NCBI GenBank assembly: GCA_965277595.1
Contig: CBDIDH010000002.1
Coordinates: 2,604,001-2,668,000 of the forward strand
Source of the DNA: CBDIDH01 sp965277595
Lineage (GTDB): Bacteria; Planctomycetota; Planctomycetia; Isosphaerales; Isosphaeraceae
Direction of reading: 5' to 3'
DNA length: 64,000 bases
Of this stretch, positions 34,741-42,323 are shown in pieces. Made by a program: the position numbers and the translations under genes. Below the pieces are notes generated by a model. That model worked only from the letters and a program-made list of their open reading frames with translations. It was not told the DNA's origin and made no database searches. Within the stretch, counting starts at the first letter, position 1. The number at the start of each line of letters is the position of its first letter.

Positions 34741-35985
34741 TCAGGCGAGATAGCGGTCGACTTCGGGAAGGAGCGAGGCGAAGTCAAGCTTGTTCGGGCA
34801 GGCGTCGCGGGCGGCTTCGAGGTCGGCCTTTGACCAGTCGCGGGCTTCGGGAGAGAGCTGGGCGTAACCGAGTCGGGCGCCGGTGCGGTCGCCGTGGTGT
34901 TCGTGATAGGTGAGGAAGCGGGTCAGGTTGCCAAGTTCGGCGAGCGTTCCGGCCGCTTTTGAGCAACGGCCGTCGCAGTCGGCGCACATCGTGGGACCGA
35001 AGGCGAGGGCGGCGTCGCGAAGCTGGAGGATCTCGGCCGCTTTCAGCGGTTCATAGCGGCGGGCGGCATCGGCGTCTTCGCGAAGCTGGTCGGTTGTCTT
35101 GATCGAGACGCACGACCCGCTGATTCGCTCGTCGGTCCAGATCGCCTGCAAGAGCCCTTGATAGGGGGAAAGCTTTTTCTCGGCGAGCATCGGCGCGCGC
35201 TTCACGACCTCGTCGAGGATGTTCACCTTGGGCCGGGCCGGGAACTGGCCGGCAACCTGCTTCATCGAGATCAGGCCGATCTCTTTCTTGTAGCAGGAGT
35301 CAAGCGCCTTGTTGAGCGCGGAGTCCTTGTCGAGCCAGGGGGTGTACTGAAGCATGATCGCGTCGACGACGCCGCCGTCGGCCGCGGCCTGGAGAAGCTG
35401 GGCACGGTCGCGGTGGTGCGACGAGAAGCCGACGAACTTGGCCTTGCCCGAGGCCCGGATCGCCGCGGCCGTCTCGCGGAATTCCTTCCCCTTGACGAAG
35501 TTCATGGCGTCGTCAAGCGAGTGCTCGTCGCCCAGACCATGAATGAAGAAGAGGTCGACGTAGTCGGTGCCCAGGGCTTCGAGGCGCTGGTCGAGCTGCG
35601 CAACCATGTCCTTGGGAGTGCGGGGGTTGTCCTTCGTGACGAGGACAATCTCCTTGCGGACCTCGGGCGATTGCTCAAACCACTTCTTGAAGCCGGGCTC
35701 GGTGCCGTAAAGCTTGGCCGTGTCGAAGGTCCGGACACCGTTCGCGTACGAGAGCCGGATCAGGCGGTCCAGCACGGTGCGCTCGCGGAGCGCTCCGGTG
35801 CCCATTTCAAGCAGGGTGATTTCCAGGCCCGTCTTGCCCAGCTTACGTTTCGGCAGGATGGCCGCCTGGGCGGGGGCGGCGTGAACCTCGAAACCCCCGG
35901 CCGCGCCTAGGGTTGCGGCCGTGGCCAGCGCCCCGGCCTGAAGAAAGGTGCGGCGGCCGGTGTCGAGCGTCTCGTCATGCGCCAT
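34741..35985 (-). CDS. Exported aldo/keto reductase with C-terminal Cys motif
   Basis: The protein has ~414 residues from ATG 35985 (GTGGAGT upstream). It begins with a twin-arginine leader (TGRRTFLQAGALATAATLGA). The TIM-barrel reductase domain covers ~45-300, with catalytic-type residues in VRTFDTAKLYG (Asp/Tyr), LVTKDNPRT (Lys) and LFFIHGLGDEH (His), the usual Asp-Tyr-Lys-His set. The C-terminal ~90 residues hold MCADCDGRCSKAAG, a short Cys cluster like that of AKR proteins with an extra Fe-S or metal site. Tat export fits a protein that folds with NAD(P)H or a metal before transport. The substrate is unknown. The gene stands alone, ending in a good terminator. Confidence 0.88.
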   Translation of the reverse strand: MAHDETLDTGRRTFLQAGALATAATLGAAGGFEVHAAPAQAAILPKRKLGKTGLEITLLEMGTGALRERTVLDRLIRLSYANGVRTFDTAKLYGTEPGFKKWFEQSPEVRKEIVLVTKDNPRTPKDMVAQLDQRLEALGTDYVDLFFIHGLGDEHSLDDAMNFVKGKEFRETAAAIRASGKAKFVGFSSHHRDRAQLLQAAADGGVVDAIMLQYTPWLDKDSALNKALDSCYKKEIGLISMKQVAGQFPARPKVNILDEVVKRAPMLAEKKLSPYQGLLQAIWTDERISGSCVSIKTTDQLREDADAARRYEPLKAAEILQLRDAALAFGPTMCADCDGRCSKAAGTLAELGNLTRFLTYHEHHGDRTGARLGYAQLSPEARDWSKADLEAARDACPNKLDFASLLPEVDRYLA

Positions 35986-36608
35986 CGTTCGCGACTCCAC
36001 GGGTTGAGCGTGTTCTCTCGGTCAACTTTCCGCAGACCCGGCCGGGATGTCAATGGAACTGACCCGCCCGACTGGCGAATTGCCTGGCCAGATGCCTTGT
36101 TGAGCAATGTCCGTTGACCGAACGGAAAGGTCAACGCAGTCGCTTCGATCGGTCAAGAAAAGCGGGGTCATCGCCATTCCCCGGCGAGGTCTCGTCATTT
36201 CGCGAACGAGCAAGCGTCGATACAGAGTGAAAGGGAATGGCAAAGGGATTATCTCCGCCGCTCGATCCTGGTCGGGAAAAGAACCGGGCAGAGTGGGTCG
36301 GAAGATCAGGGCGTACCGCGTGCTGTTTCATTTTCCATTCAACGCCAATGACCAAGAACCGATGACCGAAAAAAGGTCGCCAAGGCGCTTGCCTCTTCTT
36401 CCTAGTTTTCAATTTTTCCTTGGTCATCGGTCATCGGTCCTTGGTGATTTCCGAGAAGGAAACAGCCCCGAGGGCCTCGGAAGTCGCATTGCCGAGGGGC
36501 CTGGCTTCTGGTAAATCGTTGCCCACCCCAACTTCGGGGCCGCACCCCACGGCCCTGGAGACGGCATGGAGGCTCTTTGGGTGACCCCTTCTCTGGCGCA
36601 CGCCGAAC
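35986..36608. other. Divergent intergenic region with long inverted repeat
   Basis: The ~620 bp between the leftward reductase and the rightward ABC exporter contains the largest copy of the GGTCATCGGTCC repeat family (36345-36446) and two short GC-rich palindromic patches near 36465-36510. Open frames across the repeat translate to MTDDQGP/RSSVLG-like strings, a known artefact of this repeat type. No convincing gene is present. Confidence 0.6.
36345..36446. repeat. Intergenic inverted repeat, GGTCATCGGTCC family (copy 3, long loop)
   Basis: The left arm ACCAAGAACCGATGACCGA (36351-36369) is complementary, with one mismatch, to the right arm ending CGGTCATCGGTCCTTGGT (36428-36445). The right side has two tandem GGTCATC units. 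The loop is ~57 bases and ends in a short T-rich stretch. Confidence 0.8.
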
Positions 36609-38852
36609 ATGAAGAATTTTGCCCGTCTCGTGCGATTCGCGTGGCCGTATCGAGCGCGGTTCGGTCTCTCGCTCGGGTGCGCTCTGCTCGTGGCGCTCCT
36701 CTATGGCGCGGATCTCGCGGCCGTTTATCCGTTGTTGAAGATCCTCTTCTACAACGATAACTGCCAGACCTGGGTCGCCAAGGAAATCCTGCTTCAGGAG
36801 ACCGAACTCCGGAAGCTGGACACCCGACGCGACGAACTTACCACCGCCGCGGCCATCGCCGCGCAAGGCGCTCAGCCCCTGCGCGACCATTTCACGGCCG
36901 TGCACCGGCACCGCGACACCCTCAGCCAGCAACTGCTTCAGATGGAGTCGCGGATCGAGAACCCGACCGTCTTCGGCCCTCGCGACAAGGCGGAAGCCCG
37001 CGACCAGTCGAAGATCGATAATCTTCACCGCGAACTTCTGATCGCCGATGCCGGACTCAACGAGTTAAAGCTCTTTTGCGAGACGCAAGTTAACAACCCC
37101 GGCGCCAGGCGCGACGACACCCCGCGACGCACCCAGATTGATCGCGAGCGCGCCTATGCCCAGACGTGGCTGACCCGGTATCGCTGGCTCCAGCCGAGGT
37201 TCAACCGCTGGCTGCCGCACAAGGGATTTCAGACCCTTTTGCTCCTCTTGATGCTCGTCATGCTCGGCGTCGCCGTGAAAGGCTTCTTCACCTTCTGCCA
37301 GGAAGTGCTCGTCGCCGCGGTGATGCAACTGACCCTCTTCGACATCCGCAACCACTTCTTCCGACGGACGATCGCGCTCGATCTGTCGAGCTTCGGCGAT
37401 CAGGGGACGGCGGAGCTGACCTCGCGGTTCACGAACGACATGGAGTCGGTCGGCCAGGGGCTGAACACCCTGCTGAGCAAGGTGATCCGCGAACCCTTGC
37501 GGATTATCTCGTGCCTCGGAATCGCCGTCTGGATGAACTGGCGGCTGACCTTCCTGGCCTTGATCCTCGTTCCTGTCTCGGCCTCGACGGCCCGACGCGC
37601 CGGCAACATCATGAAGCGGGCCATGCGTCGGTCGCTCGAAAGCATGACGAGTATCTACAAGATTCTTCAGGAAACGTTTCAGGGCATCGTCGTCGTCAAG
37701 GCGTATACCACCGAGCGCCGCGAGCGAAGGCGGTTCTTTCTCGAAACCAAGAGCCTTTACAAGAAAAGCGTCAAGGTCGCCAAGATTGACGCCCTGTCTG
37801 ATCCCGTGCTAGAACTTCTCTCGCTCTCGACCGTCTCGATCGCGCTTCTGGCCGGTTCATACCTTGTGCTCAACAAGACGATTTATCTGAACCTGGGCCT
37901 GTTCTCGCTTCAGCTTGCCGACCATCCGATGGCGATCGAGGACCTGCTTTACCTGTATGCCATGCTCGCCGGAGTTTCCGACCCGGTTCGGAAGCTGGCC
38001 AACGTTCATTCGCGAATTCAACGCGCCGCGGCGGCGTCGGACCGGATCTGCGCCTTGATGGATCGCGAGCCAAAGGTTGCCAATGCCCCTCGGCCGATCC
38101 GCCTCGCCCGACATCGCCGGTCGATCGAATTTGAGAACGTCGTCTTCGGCTACAACGGTCGCGATACCGTCCTCAAGGGCCTGACCCTGAGCGTCCATCA
38201 CGGCGAGACGATTGCCCTGGTCGGTCCCAACGGCTGCGGCAAGTCAACCCTCATGAATCTCCTGCCCAGGTTCTGGGACGTTGACTCCGGCTCGATCCGG
38301 ATCGACGGCCACGACCTCCGCGAAGTCTCCCTGAAATCGCTCCGCGGCCAGATCGGCATGGTCATTCAGGAAACGATTCTTTTTGAAGACACGGTGGCGA
38401 ATAACATCGCCTACGGCCAGTACGGCGCGTCGCGACAGGAAGTCATCGCCGCGGCCAAACGTTCGTTCGCCCATCAATTTATTTCCAACCTGCCCGACGG
38501 CTACGACACCGTGATCGGCGAACGCGGCCTTGGCCTCTCGGGCGGACAGCGGCAGCGTATCGCTCTGGCTCGCGCCATGCTCCGCGACCCGGCCATTCTC
38601 ATCCTCGACGAAGCCACCAGCGCCGTGGATATTCAGGACGAGGCCCTTATCCGCAAGGCGATCGAGGAGTTCTCGCGAGACCGGACAACCTTCCTGATCA
38701 CCCACAGCCTCGGTGCCCTTCAGTTCGCCGACCGGATCATCCTGATGAACGACGGCCACATCGAAGCCTTCGGCACCGAGTCCGAACTCCAACGCTCCTC
38801 GGCCCTCTTCCGCCGACTTCACGAAATTCATTTTCAACGCGCCAGCGCCTGA
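36609..38852 (+). CDS. MsbA-type ABC exporter (permease-ATPase fusion) with extracytoplasmic insertion
   Basis: The 747-residue protein is ~150 longer than typical MsbA-like half-transporters. TM1 lies at ~15-40. Then come ~170 mostly charged residues (ETELRKLDTRRDEL, HRHRDTLSQQLLQMESRIEN, KIDNLHRELLIADAGL) with coiled-coil character before TM2 at ~205-230, so the insertion sits in the first extracytoplasmic loop. TMs 3-6 follow to ~450. The ATPase domain has Walker A GPNGCGKST (~539-547), Q-loop VIQETILFEDT, signature LSGGQRQR, Walker B ILILDEATS and the H-loop THS. A homodimeric lipid or glycolipid flippase is likely from the family. The gene ends in a strong terminator and has no operon partner. 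Confidence 0.92.
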   Translation: MKNFARLVRFAWPYRARFGLSLGCALLVALLYGADLAAVYPLLKILFYNDNCQTWVAKEILLQETELRKLDTRRDELTTAAAIAAQGAQPLRDHFTAVHRHRDTLSQQLLQMESRIENPTVFGPRDKAEARDQSKIDNLHRELLIADAGLNELKLFCETQVNNPGARRDDTPRRTQIDRERAYAQTWLTRYRWLQPRFNRWLPHKGFQTLLLLLMLVMLGVAVKGFFTFCQEVLVAAVMQLTLFDIRNHFFRRTIALDLSSFGDQGTAELTSRFTNDMESVGQGLNTLLSKVIREPLRIISCLGIAVWMNWRLTFLALILVPVSASTARRAGNIMKRAMRRSLESMTSIYKILQETFQGIVVVKAYTTERRERRRFFLETKSLYKKSVKVAKIDALSDPVLELLSLSTVSIALLAGSYLVLNKTIYLNLGLFSLQLADHPMAIEDLLYLYAMLAGVSDPVRKLANVHSRIQRAAAASDRICALMDREPKVANAPRPIRLARHRRSIEFENVVFGYNGRDTVLKGLTLSVHHGETIALVGPNGCGKSTLMNLLPRFWDVDSGSIRIDGHDLREVSLKSLRGQIGMVIQETILFEDTVANNIAYGQYGASRQEVIAAAKRSFAHQFISNLPDGYDTVIGERGLGLSGGQRQRIALARAMLRDPAILILDEATSAVDIQDEALIRKAIEEFSRDRTTFLITHSLGALQFADRIILMNDGHIEAFGTESELQRSSALFRRLHEIHFQRASA

Positions 38853-38885
38853 CGGAATCTTGCCAGGTGCCCGCCAATTTCTAAT

Positions 38886-38922
38886 GGCCCGACCCCGTCA
38901 ATAAGGGGGTCGGGCCTTTTTT
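38886..38922 (+). terminator. Rho-independent terminator after the ABC exporter gene
   Basis: GGCCCGACCCC (38886-38896) pairs perfectly with GGGGTCGGGCC (38906-38916) around a 9-base loop and is followed by six T. It lies 34 bp past the stop codon. Confidence 0.92.
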
Positions 38923-39057
38923 GTTGAAAGATTTTGAGAAAATTTGTCTGGGCCCTGTCACAAGCCGATTCCATCCCTCGTAGAGGTCGTGCATGAGAGT
39001 ATGCGTCCCCTTGTGGGAGCAAGCACACAGAAATCCGTGACTGATTCCGGAATCTTT

Positions 39058-39087
39058 TTGACTGCGGTGGTTCCGGTTGAGTATTGT
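39058..39087 (+). promoter_or_regulatory. Candidate sigma-70-type promoter for the PSD1/DUF1501 pair
   Basis: TTGACT (39058-39063) and TATTGT (39082-39087) are separated by 18 bp and lie ~90 bp before the start at 39175. This is one of the few good matches to the -35/-10 consensus in the window. Confidence 0.5.
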
Positions 39088-39174
39088 TGAAGACAGATGC
39101 CTCTCGAAGTGTGTTGAGCCCTTGCCGCCGAAATGAACTCGTCGTGACGTCGGCGCCTCCCTGGGAGTTGGACG

Positions 39175-40824
39175 ATGAGACCGATCCGTCCCTATTCGGT
39201 GCTGAAACTCAGCGCGTGTGCGCTGGGAATCTTGCTTGGCGGTTCGCTGAGTGCTCTGGCTGCTCCCGGCGTGGACGCCGCCGAGGCCGAGGCCGATTCG
39301 GCGTCGAAGCCCCGGGCGGAAATCCGCCTGCCGTACATCGATGAGATGATCAAGGCAGCCTGGGACGAAGCCGGCATCAAGCCCTCGCGCGGCGTGACCG
39401 ACGAAGAGTTCATGCGCCGGCTTTACCTCGACGTGATCGGCCGCATCCCGAACATCCAGGAAGCGCAAGCCTTCCTCGGCTCGAAGGAAAAAGGCAAGCG
39501 AGAGAAGCTTGTTGAGTATCTTTTAAATCAGGCCGATTACTCGCGCCACTTCGGAACGCAATGGACGGTCCTTCTCGTCGGCCGGAAGCGGCAAGAGCGA
39601 CAGGTCGACCGCGAAGCCCTCGCGGCCTGGATGCGTCGCCAGTTCCTTGACAACCGCCCCTGGGATCGGATCGTCTTCGACCTGGTGACCGCCAAGGGGA
39701 GCAACAAGGAAAACGGCGCCGTGAACTTCGCTCTTTCCCACCTGGAAATGGGCGCCGTGCCGCTGACCTCGGTGACGACCCGCCTCTTTGTCGGCCAGCA
39801 GATTCAGTGCACCCAGTGCCACGACCACCCGTCGAACGACTGGAAACAGGCCGATTTCTGGGGCATCAACGCCTTCTACAAGGGCCTCCATCAGGAGGTC
39901 GTCATGAAGGCCGACGCCACCGGCGCCGAGGTGGAAGACCACACCGAACTGAGCGACCGGCCGACCGACTCGTTCGCCCAGTACGATCGTCGCAACGGCC
40001 TTGTCGGCATCGCCTTCCCCAAGTATCTCGACGGCCGCAAGATCAGCCAGGGTTCCGACGTCGACCGCCGCGCCGAGCTTGGCAAGTTCATCGCCGACCC
40101 CAAGAACAAGGACCTCGCCCGGGCCTTCGTGAACCGGATGTGGGGCCACTTCATGGGCCGGGGGATCGTTCACCCCGTTGACGACTTCGGACCGCACAAC
40201 CCGCCGAGCCATCCCGACCTTCTCGACGCCCTCGCCGAGGACTTCCAGAAGAGCGGATACGACATCAAGGCCCTGATCCGCTGGATCACCAACAGCCAGA
40301 CCTATCAGCTCTCCAGCGCGATGACCAAGCAGAATGAAAAGGATGAGACCCTCTTCAGCCACATGTTGCTGAAGCCGATGACGCCCGAACAACTTTTCGA
40401 CTCGCTCATCACGGCGACCTCCGCCCACAAGGCCGGCGGCGACAGCAACGCGACCGGCAAGCGCGACGAGTGGCTCAAGCAGTTCATCTTTGCCTTCGCC
40501 AACGATGAAGGGGGCGAAAGCTCGGGCTTCCAGGGGACGATTCCTCAGGCCCTCATGATGATGAACGGCGACCTGATGAAGAGCGCCACCGAGAACAAGC
40601 CGGGGAGCTTCCTCGAAGGCTTGCGGGCCGAGGCGATGCGAAAGCCCTCACCCCCCACCTTCATGGCGAACGAGCTTTACCTCGCCGCTCTCAGCCGGTT
40701 CCCGAGCAAGGGAGAGATGAACGGGGTCAAGCAGTTCGTCGAGAGCTATCCCGACACGCTTTACGTGATCCAGGACCTCTTTTGGGCGCTCCTGAATTCG
40801 AATGAATTCGTTCTGAATCGCTAA
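39175..40824 (+). CDS. DUF1549/DUF1553 protein, short form without N-terminal cytochrome domain
   Basis: The 549-residue protein has a signal peptide (cleavage near ALA-A, residue ~29). It lacks the PSCyt1 cytochrome domain of the three longer homologues here and goes straight into DUF1549 (~55-270: LPYIDEMIKAAWDEAGIKPS, RRLYLDVIGRIPN). That domain still contains a CxxCH motif, CTQCHDHPSNDW near residue 210. DUF1553 (~300-545) has AFVNRMWGHFMGRGIVHPVD, FGPHNPPSHPDLLDAL and a FVLNR end. Many codons end in C or G in a narrow preferred set (AAG, CTC, GAC), unlike the more mixed usage of neighbours; with the promoter and terminator this suggests high expression. The partner DUF1501 gene starts 115 bp downstream. 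Confidence 0.92.
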   Translation: MRPIRPYSVLKLSACALGILLGGSLSALAAPGVDAAEAEADSASKPRAEIRLPYIDEMIKAAWDEAGIKPSRGVTDEEFMRRLYLDVIGRIPNIQEAQAFLGSKEKGKREKLVEYLLNQADYSRHFGTQWTVLLVGRKRQERQVDREALAAWMRRQFLDNRPWDRIVFDLVTAKGSNKENGAVNFALSHLEMGAVPLTSVTTRLFVGQQIQCTQCHDHPSNDWKQADFWGINAFYKGLHQEVVMKADATGAEVEDHTELSDRPTDSFAQYDRRNGLVGIAFPKYLDGRKISQGSDVDRRAELGKFIADPKNKDLARAFVNRMWGHFMGRGIVHPVDDFGPHNPPSHPDLLDALAEDFQKSGYDIKALIRWITNSQTYQLSSAMTKQNEKDETLFSHMLLKPMTPEQLFDSLITATSAHKAGGDSNATGKRDEWLKQFIFAFANDEGGESSGFQGTIPQALMMMNGDLMKSATENKPGSFLEGLRAEAMRKPSPPTFMANELYLAALSRFPSKGEMNGVKQFVESYPDTLYVIQDLFWALLNSNEFVLNR

Positions 40825-40851
40825 TTCTGAGTTTAAGACCGGGCCTTGAAA

Positions 40852-40881
40852 GAGGGGGCGACTTCCCGTCCTCGCCCCCTC
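40852..40881. other. Perfect hairpin between the PSD1-type and DUF1501 genes
   Basis: GAGGGGGCGA (40852-40861) pairs perfectly with TCGCCCCCTC (40872-40881) around a 10-base loop. No T-run follows. It may attenuate transcription or stabilise the upstream mRNA, setting different levels of the two products. Confidence 0.55.
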
Positions 40882-40939
40882 CTGGCGCATGCCGCGATCT
40901 GACGGGGTCCGTTCTTCAAGCTCAAGGGGCTTTCGACCG

Positions 40940-42223
40940 ATGTCCGACCGTCTGATCGTACCGAGCGGCATGACCCGCCGACACTTCCTGGGCCACATGG
41001 CGAGCACCGCCATGGCGTTGCCCGCCATGCAATTCTTCGGCACGCTTCAGGCGAACGCCGACCAGGTGAAGCGAGCCGGCAAGCACTGCATCCTCTTATG
41101 GATGGGCGGCGGCCCGAGCCACATGGATACCTGGGACCTCAAGCCCGATAGCGAGAAGAACGGCGGCGAGTTCAAGCCAATCGCGACCTCGGCGCCCGGC
41201 GTCCAGATCTGCGAGCACCTGCCGAACGTCGCCAAGCAGTTCAAGCACCTGAGCGTGATTCGCTCGCTGGACTCGAAGGAAGGCAACCACGACCGCGGCA
41301 CCTATATGATGCACACCGGGTATCAGCCCAACCCGACCGTCGTGCACCCGAGCTTTGGCTCGGTCTGCTCGTACGAGCTGGGCGAGGCGATCCCGAATTT
41401 CGACCTGCCGCACTGCATCTCGATCAACACCCCGGGCATGGGCGCTGGCTTCCTGGGCATGACGCACTCGCCGTTCATGGTTCAGAACCCGAACGCCCCG
41501 ATCGCGAACTTGCAGCCTCCCGCCGGCATCAACGACATGCGGCAAGACCGCCGGCTCCGAATGCTCTCGATGGTCGAGAAGAACTTCCTCAGCCAGAAGC
41601 GCGGTCAGGCGGCGGAAGACCACAAGGCCGTCTACGCCAAGACCGTTCGGATGATGAACTCCCAGTACACCAAGGCTCTCTCCCTCAAGGACGAGCCGGC
41701 CGCGGTCCGCGACGCCTACGGTCGCGGCTCCTTCGGCTCGGGCTGCTTGATGGCGAGGAAGCTCGTCGAGGCGGGCGTCACCTACGTTGAGGTTTCCCTC
41801 GGCGGCTGGGACAACCACACCGACATCTTCAAGACCCTCTCAAAGGGGAACCTGCCCGAGCTTGACAAGGGCATGGGCAGCCTCGTCGCCGACCTCGATC
41901 AGCGTGGCCTTCTGCAAGACACCTTAATCGTCTGGATGGGCGAGTTTGGCCGGACCCCTCGGATCAACCAGAACGCCGGCCGCGACCACTGGCCGCGTAG
42001 CTGGTCGATCGTCATGGGTGGCGGCGGCATCAAGGGTGGCCAGGCCGTTGGCGCGACCGACAAGGACGGCGTTGACATCGTTGACAAGCCGGTCGGCGTG
42101 ACCGACGTCATCGCCACGATGACCAAGGCCATGGGCATCAAGCTTGATACCCAGTACACCAGCCCTCTGGGCCGACCGATCAAGGTCATCGACGGCGGCA
42201 AGCCCATCGCCGACCTGATCTGA
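40940..42223 (+). CDS. DUF1501 protein (short subgroup)
   Basis: The protein has ~427 residues from ATG 40940; an in-frame start at 40889 adds 17 residues. The leader MTRRHFLGHMASTAMALPAM is a Tat-like signal. DUF1501 motifs are ILLWMGGGPSHMDTWDLKP, VTYVEVSLGGWDNHTD, TLIVWMGEFGRTPRINQNAG, GRDHWPRSWSIVMGGGGIKG and a C-terminus reading DVIATMTKAMGIKLD in place of the DLHATILHLLG of the other copies. It pairs with the short DUF1549/DUF1553 gene upstream, so this locus is a distinct subfamily of the PSD1/DUF1501 pair. It ends in a perfect Rho-independent terminator. Confidence 0.93.
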   Translation: MSDRLIVPSGMTRRHFLGHMASTAMALPAMQFFGTLQANADQVKRAGKHCILLWMGGGPSHMDTWDLKPDSEKNGGEFKPIATSAPGVQICEHLPNVAKQFKHLSVIRSLDSKEGNHDRGTYMMHTGYQPNPTVVHPSFGSVCSYELGEAIPNFDLPHCISINTPGMGAGFLGMTHSPFMVQNPNAPIANLQPPAGINDMRQDRRLRMLSMVEKNFLSQKRGQAAEDHKAVYAKTVRMMNSQYTKALSLKDEPAAVRDAYGRGSFGSGCLMARKLVEAGVTYVEVSLGGWDNHTDIFKTLSKGNLPELDKGMGSLVADLDQRGLLQDTLIVWMGEFGRTPRINQNAGRDHWPRSWSIVMGGGGIKGGQAVGATDKDGVDIVDKPVGVTDVIATMTKAMGIKLDTQYTSPLGRPIKVIDGGKPIADLI

Positions 42224-42260
42224 CACCGGCTTAGCCCTGGCACGCTCAACATTCATTCAA

Positions 42261-42294
42261 GCCCCGGTCGTCTCACGACGACCGGGGCTTTTTT
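42261..42294 (+). terminator. Rho-independent terminator between convergent genes
   Basis: GCCCCGGTCGTC (42261-42272) pairs perfectly with GACGACCGGGGC (42277-42288) around a TCAC tetraloop, followed by six T. It terminates the DUF1501 gene; preceding A residues are few, so it is mainly effective on the plus strand. Confidence 0.95.
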
Positions 42295-42323
42295 CATCGA
42301 CTCGCCTTGTGATCCAATCCCGA

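Larger units (their letters stand above)
38853..39174. other. Intergenic region with terminator and candidate promoter
   Basis: This 322 bp stretch holds the ABC exporter terminator (38886-38922) and a sigma-70-like promoter (39058-39087) for the following PSD1-type gene. The remaining bases are AT-richer than the window average and show no coding frame. Confidence 0.65.

Noticed and set aside
36107..36514. Small plus-strand frame in the intergenic repeat region
   Set aside because: It reads through the GGTCATCGGTCC repeat and yields the typical RSSVLG-like artefact; no ribosome site or homology.
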